From positions 1 to 47,208 of the IMG/VR virus record IMGVR_UViG_3300042300_000888: a stretch of 47,208 bases of DNA; one strand, 5' to 3'. Under the pieces are notes generated by a model. That model worked only from the letters and a program-made list of their open reading frames with translations. It made no database searches and had not been told where the DNA came from. This document shows, one piece after another, positions 8,644 to 18,000 of this stretch. This stretch comes from a virus. Position numbers and translations under genes: made by a program. How positions within the stretch are numbered: the first letter of the stretch is position 1; each line of letters begins with the position of its first letter.

Positions 8644-11220
8644 TTAAATCTTTATAATATAATTTAATACTATGTATGGTGGGTTTGCGGAGTAACTTGT
8701 TCCGGGTCCCGGTGCAGAAATCTGCCCTGTGGTATTTGTAGATCTACCTAGAGATGTGATATTACTATCTCCAGAAACACCCCCTGTAACCTTTCCTATC
8801 TTACCGGTGAAAGAACCAGTTGGATGAGTATGCTCTCCGTTACTTGAGCTATTACCAGTAAATGCAGGAATATTTATTGTATGCTGGTGAGAGGAATTCG
8901 TTCCTGGAACAGTACCTCTTACAACATGGTCGTGTGTAGAACCTGTTGTGCTTATTGTCGTGGAAGATAAATTGTGTGTATGTGAAGCACTTTCTGTTGT
9001 AGTTGTTACAGTTAAATCGTGATCGTGATCTCCATCATAGTCTGATAAATTGTCTCTCAAATCTCTATCCGCCGATAATCCAAAACTTACCGTTCCAACA
9101 ACAAAATGATAATCAGTCGATGCGCCTATGTTTCCAGCACGTTCAATATCAATTGTTGAAACTGAGTGAGTATGATTTGCAAGTCCAGTACCGGTTTCTG
9201 TAATTGCATCGGCAGCGTGTGTGTGATTAACTGAGTTTATGCTAGTGGTTCCTGATATTCCATGTGTGTGTGCAGGATTCCTGGATGGTAAAATTCCCGA
9301 AATTGCTAATTGTTCCGATGATGCAAAAACTTGTCTAGTAACGGCAGATGTATCACCTACATTACCCAGAAGATGTTCATGTGAACCTTCTGATGAAGAT
9401 GTCAAAAATGTCGTATGTGTGTGTGATGTTGACGTACTATGAGTACCAGAATTTACAGTAATGGCTAAATTTGATCCATTTGATATATTGTGTTCGTGAT
9501 GATGAGCAGGAACTGCGTGAGTGTGTGAATCGTCGTGTGTATGATCGGGCAATTCGTGAAAATGATCAAACTGTCCGCCGGTGGCGCCGAGAATGTTCGT
9601 AGGTGCTGATGCGGATTTGCCGATAGGGATTCTTTGTCTTAAATCTGGAACATTGAAACTTGTTCCGGTAACACCTCCATATTTTACTCCTATAACGCTA
9701 TACAGTGAAGGATACAAGCTAGACGAATAACTTGAACCATCACATAATAACCATCCTGGAGGTGCGGTTTCGCCGCCAAATTGTATTATACCGCCTATAG
9801 GAAAACCAAACTCAAGTAATTGTACTCTATCTTCTAGATCTGATATATCAACTCCATCTACAACTCCACCAACCGTTATGTCACCAGTAACGCTTAGTGT
9901 GGGTGTTGATATATTTCCCGAATCGATGGTGATCGATTGACCGACAACGGATTCATCAACTTTAATTGGTCCATTTAGATGCAATTCTTTGAATGGATTG
10001 GCAGTAGTGCCCAAATCTTTTGGTGACGTTGGAATGATATCACCATTAATACTAAAGTTTGTTGGTGATGTTAAATCTACAGAATTCGATGCATTCAATT
10101 TTACCAAATCAACAGGAGTTCCAGAGGAATTTTTTGATCTTAGTGCCTGATTATTGTTGAGTAAAATTTTATTACCATTTACCGCATCATCGGCAATTTT
10201 AGTTGAAATGACTGCACCATCTACTAATTTCGCAGTGCTTACTGAATCATTTTGTAGTTCATAGGAACCTACTGAGTCAGGAGGAACTACTAATGCACTT
10301 TGATTTGGCGAGTATAGTGCTCTTCTAGAAACTGTAGAGAATCCTAAGTGTAGAATTCTTATTATTTTACCAACAGTAGGAGCAACATCAAATGTTATTC
10401 TGTCAAAAATTCCAGAACCTACGGAAGTTTCAGTTAAAGACCAACCTCCATCGACAAACCCCAAGCTATCGCCATCAACTATTGCACCATCTACAGTAAC
10501 CAATAATGACTTAGAATCTATTGCAGGTTGTGAAAGTGAAAAATTAAACTCGGAGCCTGTTGCGGTATATCTATCGACTACAAAATTTCTAAGATTTTGT
10601 TGTAATTGATCTGGACCAACAGAACCCGCAGTAGGAACAAAATTATATGTCGCTTCTCCTCTGTGAAGAACATAAATTTTTTCTTCTTCTTTTGGTGCTG
10701 AACTAAATCCAATTTGTTTATTATATAAAGATCCTATACCAGAGATTGTATAATCTGTTCCTGGTTGTAGAACTTCCCAATTGTCATAATATCCGTGAAT
10801 TATTTCTACGTTTACATCGCCGCTATCTGCTGGTAATATATTTCCATCGACTGTTATAGAAATATCAGTTCCATTATAATCTACTGCGGTAACGCCATAA
10901 GTTCCTAAACTATCAACGGAAGATGGTCCAGCAACTATTAAAAAGTCACCAGGAGCAAATCTGGATAATGCTGCGGCCAAATCCTGATCTGTTGTTGAAA
11001 TTTGGTCGCCTAAAACATTATTTTCAAAAACTAAATTTGTTGTGTTTTTTACAATTGATCTTGTAATGTATTTCTGTCTAATTACAGTTATGTTTTCTTC
11101 ATAACCGCCTGGTACTTCTTGTGATAAATCAAAAATTGTTTTTGTGCCATCGGGCACAATATCATCTCTGGTATTTGGGCCAAAAATTAGAGGCGATTTT
11201 GCATTTCCTATGTAACTCAT
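8644..11220 (-). CDS. gp12-like short tail fibre: Tail Collar domain plus His-x-His-rich tip
   Basis: 858 residues. Residues ~1-330 hold repeated fibre modules. Residues ~340-470 resemble the shaft found in cyanophage fibres (QNDSVSTAKLVDGAVISTKI). A Phage Tail Collar domain lies at ~473-535 (GGIIQFGGETAPPGWLLCDG, then LYSVIG, then FNVPDLRQRIPIGK). Residues ~540-830 carry more than a dozen His-x-His pairs (HTHDDSHTHAVPAHHHEH, HTHTT, HDHDL, SHTHNL, HQHTI, EHTH), the pattern that in T4 gp12 and long-fibre tips binds metal ions along the trimer axis. The C-terminus 'YSANPPYIVLNYIIKI' is the standard collar-protein ending. The position between baseplate and gp13 matches T4 gene 12. Confidence 0.85.
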   Translation of the reverse strand: MSYIGNAKSPLIFGPNTRDDIVPDGTKTIFDLSQEVPGGYEENITVIRQKYITRSIVKNTTNLVFENNVLGDQISTTDQDLAAALSRFAPGDFLIVAGPSSVDSLGTYGVTAVDYNGTDISITVDGNILPADSGDVNVEIIHGYYDNWEVLQPGTDYTISGIGSLYNKQIGFSSAPKEEEKIYVLHRGEATYNFVPTAGSVGPDQLQQNLRNFVVDRYTATGSEFNFSLSQPAIDSKSLLVTVDGAIVDGDSLGFVDGGWSLTETSVGSGIFDRITFDVAPTVGKIIRILHLGFSTVSRRALYSPNQSALVVPPDSVGSYELQNDSVSTAKLVDGAVISTKIADDAVNGNKILLNNNQALRSKNSSGTPVDLVKLNASNSVDLTSPTNFSINGDIIPTSPKDLGTTANPFKELHLNGPIKVDESVVGQSITIDSGNISTPTLSVTGDITVGGVVDGVDISDLEDRVQLLEFGFPIGGIIQFGGETAPPGWLLCDGSSYSSSLYPSLYSVIGVKYGGVTGTSFNVPDLRQRIPIGKSASAPTNILGATGGQFDHFHELPDHTHDDSHTHAVPAHHHEHNISNGSNLAITVNSGTHSTSTSHTHTTFLTSSSEGSHEHLLGNVGDTSAVTRQVFASSEQLAISGILPSRNPAHTHGISGTTSINSVNHTHAADAITETGTGLANHTHSVSTIDIERAGNIGASTDYHFVVGTVSFGLSADRDLRDNLSDYDGDHDHDLTVTTTTESASHTHNLSSTTISTTGSTHDHVVRGTVPGTNSSHQHTINIPAFTGNSSSNGEHTHPTGSFTGKIGKVTGGVSGDSNITSLGRSTNTTGQISAPGPGTSYSANPPYIVLNYIIKI

Positions 11221-11230
11221 TATTTCATCC

Positions 11231-11575
11231 TTATGTGTTTACGTCTTCTATTAAAGAACTTTGCACATCAAATAAAATACCAGCGGATTCGGATTTAACT
11301 TCAACATAATCTCCAGGTTCTAAAACTAGCTTATTACCTTCAATCAAACAAGGCAAAGCACTTCCATCCGGAACCGGTGCACCCTTTACGGTGTATGTTG
11401 ACACACTAGCAGAACTATCATAAACTCTAACCGAAACTTGTCCACCACCATTTATGGATGCAACGCTAATGTGAATAAAATAGCTAGTCTTGCCACTAGG
11501 CGCCGTGTACAACGTTTGCCAAGAAGTGCCAACATCTTTCAAATTTGCATTTTTAAAATTGCTGTTTATTGCCAT
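11231..11575 (-). CDS. Small beta-rich tail-associated protein, unknown
   Basis: 114 residues with one compact beta-rich domain (TLYTAPSGKTSYFIHISVAS, then QVSVRVYDSSA, then LVLEPGDYVEVKSE). 'LYTAPSGKT' followed by a jelly-roll-like strand pattern and 'GDYVEVKS' is common in small phage structural proteins found beside fibre genes. No catalytic motif is visible. An AGGA ribosome site precedes the ATG. It lies between the gp12-like fibre and the small gene at 11587, probably in one transcript. A fibre-attachment or baseplate-trimming role is inferred from position only. Confidence 0.7.
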   Translation of the reverse strand: MAINSNFKNANLKDVGTSWQTLYTAPSGKTSYFIHISVASINGGGQVSVRVYDSSASVSTYTVKGAPVPDGSALPCLIEGNKLVLEPGDYVEVKSESAGILFDVQSSLIEDVNT

Positions 11576-11586
11576 ATATTTTCCTA

Positions 11587-11814
11587 TTAGCTCATCGCTA
11601 TTGCTCTAGCAAGTAATAATCTATCATTCTCTAGTGTAGAGAAAATTGAATTGATTGCAGAAACTAAATTTGGTTCCGCTGCTGCAATGAAATTAGGATC
11701 AGTTTTAATCCTATCGTCCAAAAGATCAAGATCGCCTATGGCAACGCCCAATTCATTTGTCTTTTCCCACCACAGCTTTATAGTAGCATAATCAGGAACT
11801 TTAATTTCTGCCAT
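11587..11814 (-). CDS. Small helical protein, unknown
   Basis: 75 residues, mostly helical (IKLWWEKTNELGVAIGDLDLLDDRIK...NLVSAINSIFSTLENDRLLLARAIAMS). No domain recognised. Its ATG overlaps the 3' end of the 86-aa gene by 14 bp, which implies translational coupling. The constant position next to the DUF4815 giant suggests a structural accessory or adaptor, by inference. Confidence 0.7.
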   Translation of the reverse strand: MAEIKVPDYATIKLWWEKTNELGVAIGDLDLLDDRIKTDPNFIAAAEPNLVSAINSIFSTLENDRLLLARAIAMS

Positions 11815-12061
11815 TTAGTTTCTCCAAAACTTGTAATAAAAGATCCTTCATGCCAAATAATTCTGATTTTATATTTTCAACATCTTGCTGTAGATTATTT
11901 ATCTTGTCCTTTTGTATTTGTTTTTCTAAATTTTGTTTATCTCTAATCTTCTTGGCATTTTGGTGTGCCTGCCAAGAAGATTCATCCACATTTACAATAG
12001 CACCACTTTGCATATCTCTCACGAGACCTTCTCTATCTCTAACCTTATAGTATCTAGTCAT
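11801..12061 (-). CDS. Small coiled-coil protein, unknown
   Basis: 86 residues. Residues 1-35 are polar (MTRYYKVRDREGLVRDMQSGAIVN), and residues ~38-85 form a strongly predicted coiled coil (heptads in KIRDKQNLEKQIQKDKINNL...VENIKSELFGMKDLLLQVLEKL). The ATG overlaps the stop of the 2477-aa gene as TAATG, so translation is coupled to it. A trimeric or dimeric attachment helix for the baseplate giant is a reasonable guess, but nothing in the sequence proves it. Confidence 0.75.
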   Translation of the reverse strand: MTRYYKVRDREGLVRDMQSGAIVNVDESSWQAHQNAKKIRDKQNLEKQIQKDKINNLQQDVENIKSELFGMKDLLLQVLEKLNGRN

Positions 12062-15000
12062 TATGAATCCAGTGCGATAACTTGAAGATCTTTGACTCTT
12101 ATTGGTTTAGTAGAATCATTGCCAGTTAATACTAGTTTAACTGCAACTTCACTAAATGGTGACAATAGAGTTTCTTCATATTCAAAATCATTAAATGTAT
12201 TACTATCTATTGAATTGCCTGGAAGTTTGTTTCCTACAGGAGTCAATTTGATGTAACGTACATTATCGAATTTTTCATTTTCATCCGAACCTGACATTTT
12301 TGCAAATGCTTCTACAGATTGACCTTCTTGAACATTTGCCAAGAATCTAACTTTAAGAGCCGTAGCAGGATGTCTTAGAATCATTCTCTTTGTTACATAC
12401 TTACAAGGTGCAGTGTGTCCAGTTGGCGATTCTGAACTATAGAAATCTTCTATACCCAAAATCGTCACATTAGATGATGCGGATGCCGGATCGTAATCTG
12501 AATCATATTTTACTTCAATTCTCAATTTGTAATTTGGCGAAGAATCTATAATTTCACTTATTTTTGTAATTTCATAAGTTGCATCATTTTTGTTATCGGT
12601 AGAATTCATAACTTTAACATATTGTCCAGATCTCATAGAAGACAGAACAGATTTACCAATTTCTCTGGCTTGTGTGTATGTTGCTAATCCATCACTCGAA
12701 CAGGTGATTACATCTCTATAGTAAGAAATATCTACGGAAGTACCTATTCCTGTAAGATCTCCGTCAACTCTCACGGTCATACTAGTTGAATCTGGTCTAG
12801 TAACACTGATTAATCTTACGGTCTTCTTTGATGTTCCATTAATTCCTAGCAACATACCAGGAAACAATTCACTCAAAGTCGATATTACTGCATAATTACT
12901 TGTCGAGAACGAGTCGCCAGAAATTGAAACAGTTGCATTTTCTGCTACCATAACTTCTTCGTCACCAAAAGACCAAACATCCAATCCCGAACTTGAACAA
13001 GTTGCAGTCGGCGATGTAATTGTGAATTTTTTATCCACAGTCAACTGACTAGAAACAATGCTTGTAATTTTCCTTAAATTCTTATTGATTCCGCTTTGTA
13101 CTAATACATAACCACCAACATGATAGATTGAAGGTGTTGGCACAGATATTGTATTTGTATTTGCGGTTACACTACAAGTTGCCGAATCTTGTTTCCATCC
13201 AAAGAATACATAATCCGTTGGATCTGCAATCGTTCTATATTCGTCTATTAATCCAGGATCGGAAACTTTATTTCCGATAATACCAAAATTCGATCTAGAA
13301 ATGTCCAGAATAGGTGTAATGTTTGGATTATCACTAGACAGTGTTGCTTGTACAAATAAACTCTTTGATGAACCTTCTATATTTCCTGGCGTTGTGATTA
13401 TTCCAGCTATCGTAGGTTCATTTAAAGTCCATTGTCCTTCGTTTGCAACACTTGCAATCAGTTTAGGTTCCTCGAATATTACATTTTCGCCCGGCTGCAC
13501 ATCTTCAAAATCTGCAACGTCTGGCAAAACATAAGAATTTACATCACTGCCGTGTACGCCTGAACCAGAAGTAATTCTGTAATTATAATTAATTTCAGTT
13601 CCTTCGAGCTTCATATCAATTAAATTTGCCGTCATTTCATCGGCTTGAATGTCTGCCGTTGCAAATATCGTAGAACCACCTGCCGAATAATTAGTTTCTG
13701 ATGCATCTTTTGGATTTCCATTTTCATCAAAAATTTCTATTGAATATGAATCATAGTCCAAAACCGTTACGTCATGATACAATCTAACTGAATCCGAAGA
13801 CTCGGTGTTAATATATTTTAGATCTATTCCACCAACAGATTCGACCAAGCCACTAATTTTTACTCTAGGTTTTCTGTTGTCATCTACTCTATTTCTCATT
13901 CCATGATTTTTGTGGAAAACTTTCAATACATTACAACCTGCTTCCACCTTAAAAGGATTATTCTTTAATTTGTCGAAGGACAGGTTTTCGTTCACCAAAG
14001 TTACAATAGGATTTTTACTTATATCAAATTGCGCTTTATGCAATTTAAACATTAAATCTGCTTGTTGATCTGGTGTCCAAGTAGAAGAGTTGGCGGATTT
14101 CAAAAACACACCATTGTATGATGCGGTATTTTGTATAATGTCGGCTTTACCCACAATCGACTGTCCGATTCTGGCATACCAAACTTCATAGTCTTGAGTA
14201 TTTGCCATAACCACTATAGCATACTCAGATTTTTCCTGTAAATATACAGGATAATCAAATTCAAAATAAGTTCCTATAAAACCAGCTTCAAAGTTTGAAC
14301 TTTGTGGGCCATATCCATCGACAAATGATCTAGTTTTAGTATTCCATTTTGCTTCCGTGTTGGGATCTGAAGAAAATGTTTCAAAAGGTCCATAATGATA
14401 ATGATTTGTTGTTGTCCAAAATGATGGATCACTTTCACTAACTGTAGGATGTACAGGCACGCTAATATACAATCTTCCTATGTTTCTGCCATTTTGATCA
14501 TCTATTGGCGTATCACCATCTATATCATTTATTACTATTTGGTTTGGATACAAGTAAGTTTTTGAACCTGGAACTAATTTTGGTCCAGGAACGCCTGCAA
14601 TAGTCTCTCTGATCTCAACACTAACAGGAATGACAGGATTTGCCGAACCGGATCTATCTTTAAATTGAACCGATCTACTTCCAGAACCAACGTGAGGCTT
14701 ATTCCTAAAATATAAAGTTACACCAGTTATGAATGCGCCACCTTCATCGGTTATGTTTATCGTTTCTGCTATCGGATCGACCCAACAGACTTTGTTCAAT
14801 TTATAACTATTTTCCGTGCTAGTGCTTATGGTTTTTTCAAAATTGTCATATTCTGTCGATAATTTTGCACCACGAGTCGAGAGTATGGTTTCTTGTCTCT
14901 TTTCTATCAATCCTTTACATTCAAATCTGGCAGAGCCTGAGGACTCTGAATCGGATTGAATGTTTTGTGCGCTGTCTATAAATTTTATTACTTTAGTTCC

Positions 15001-18000
15001 TGTCTTAAAGCTAGGATTATCGGAAGAATCCTCCAAAACTTTACCCGTAGAGGTATAGATTGGTTTACCATCAGGAATGTGCAGATAGCCGGTTATTGTG
15101 CCTGTGCTATCGGCAATTAATGGAAAATCGCCGGATGCATTTTTATCTCCGATGACCGGATTAAAATAGACAACATTAGTCGAAGAGCTTGCACTTCCGG
15201 AAACCACCGGAAAACTATTCTTCACACTTTCAATTAATTCATCTCTAACTTTAAATGAAACAGGTCTTTCGACCTTAGACATTACAATTTCTTTACCGGC
15301 AGATGAAGGTATACAGAAATGTGTTACTGGAATGTTATCAATAAAAGCATATACTCTGACATTTGGCTTAAATCCATTTAATGTAAATTTAACAATTTGA
15401 CTTCTACAAAATTCTGCAAAATTAATTTCTTTAACAGATTCGCCAATTGACTGATTAATCACGCTAGGTGTGACCTTTAGTTTAACGCCACCCCTCGCTG
15501 TCGTTTCTTTACTAGTAATAGTTCTTTCGCCCTGAACTTGTAATCTTGGATACTTGTTCTGTGGCGGTGTAGTTCTACCATTAATATATTTTTTTAATTT
15601 TTTAATCTCAGTTTCAATTCCTTTTATCTTATTCGATAATCCTTTCTTTTCTTTCTGATCTTTAGAACTTGCGAGTTTGCCCCTAAGCTGTTCTAGATCT
15701 CTTTCTCTTCTTTGTAGATCCGACTGCTTCTTCATTCTATTATTCAGCCATTGCATCTGCTGATTTGGTCTCATTCCATTACCAAACGCTGGACCAGGAA
15801 GAGGCGGTGAAGTAATAGCGTCAATTTCGGTTTTTGTTCCAACTACATTAGTACTGAATTGAGTAGCATCTTTAGTGTATACAGTTCCCAATCCTTCGGA
15901 GAGATTCGTCAATGCATCGGCCAATCCATTATCAAAGTTTACGGATAAAGGTTCTGACTTTTCTGTATTTTTAAATTCATCCGATTCTGGTTCTAATTTT
16001 ACCTGTCCAACAAATGTAACTACATCGAATGGATTAATATTAATAAAATCGGAAGCAATTCTTTGTGATACGGACTCCACACTTTCATATGGTAACATAA
16101 TCAAATCATTTTTCATCGTGTAACCGATTTGATTTCTTTCCACATTTCCTGCATTACCGCTAGAAATTTCTGTAAACCCTAGAGGATTGGTTTCATATGA
16201 CTGAACTTCTTTCAATTCAATCATTCTTTCTACAAATGCAGGTCTCAACTCACCTTCTTTAGGATCTACTGCACAACTATAATCTTCATTCTGTACATCA
16301 CCTACCGCATGTCCTCTGAAGTTATCTACTAAAAATCCATTTTTAAATCTATCGTTGCCGTCTGCGTCCTTTATTACTAGAGTTTCTGTATTTTTCTCTA
16401 AAAGTGAAAGTGAAGTATAGTATTCAATTTGTGTTATTCTATCTTCAATTTTGCCAATATCTCGCATTGTGTATCTGCGATTATTTCTGTGTGTTAGAAC
16501 AACCTTCTTTAGATCAGAAGTTAAGGCAGGCAATTCTACCTCGGCTACAACCATACCATCCAGAGGATCGTCGGGCATAACAGGCTTCAAAGATGAAACA
16601 CCTTCGACAATGCCAAATGAACCGTCAGTTCTTATATAAATTTTATCATTTCTGTGCAAATAGTGTTCAAATTGTATGAATATATCACTTTCTGGTACGT
16701 AGCATATTTTACTATTAAAAATTCCAGAGTTCGACTTTGTGGATCTAAAGTCCAAAACATCTGCTAATGGGTATGAAGTTCCAGAATCGGTTGATGTATA
16801 TTTTGGTATATCCGATATTGAAAACCCTGCACCCACTGGATAAGATTCGATTGAAAAGTAATTACCATCGACCGAGTGTTCAAAATAATCAAAAACAATA
16901 GCAAGTCTTCCGGTAGGAGGTTGTGCGCCTCTTTTCAATTTGATCGATGCGATATCATAAAAGGAGTCTCTTTGTCCATCATCCAATTCATATCTATCAA
17001 CAATGTCTACACTGGATGCGGTTGGTGCTGTCGTAAAATCAGAGGACATGTAAATATGTTTTACTCTAATTACATCCTCAACACCTAATGATATACTTTG
17101 TAGATCGGTTTTTAATGCATCAGTTAAAACATAATATTGACCACTAGGAGTACCAGTATTCTGATATGTACCTGTTCTTAGTGTTTTTTGCTTTGGCGAG
17201 GCATTGTTCTCGCCCGATATTCTACAAGGCACAATAGCTGTTATGTTTCCATCAGGAACCAAAGAGCTAAATGTCACTACAACTTCAGTTGAACTATTAA
17301 AAGTCACATTTTCTGCCTTTAGCGTATTGCCTGCGCTATCGGAAAAGAACCATTCAGTTGGCGAATAGGAAGGAAATGCACCTTGATCTGCACTTAAAAT
17401 GATTGTTATTGTGTTAGATACCGATAACGTTCTAACAAAAAGTTTTTGTGCAGTATAATCAAACTTATCTTCGTCTATAGATCTAATGAATCCTTTAGGA
17501 ATCACATATAACAGAACACTAGCATCTTGATCTTCCAGATCAGTATAGACTCTACTTATTGTTATATTTGTTTTTGTGCCCGATTTGGCCGCATCTAATT
17601 GAACCTTTTGATTGTCCAACGGTGCGTTTACTACATAATACTGATACTTAACTTGATTAGAATCTTCGTGTATGATGCAATCATTTTTGGATAGCTGTTG
17701 ATACTCAGTTGTTCTCCAATATGTTCCATTCCCAGTCGCTATACCTCTAAAATTTGAGTCGGGTGTTATAGTTATGTCAGCACCCTCGAATGGTTGTGAA
17801 AATTGAATTACATCACAAGAAAATCCAGCACTACCAGCTTCACTGGATTGAAAAATAGATTGAACATGTTCAAATGAATGATCATCTTTTGTTATTTGTA
17901 TATCTGTTAGATGCAATCTGTATGCGGCTGCGGAAGTACCAGGAGTTCCGTCATCAAAATCAAAATACAAAACTCTAGCGGTACCTATACAATATGCAGA

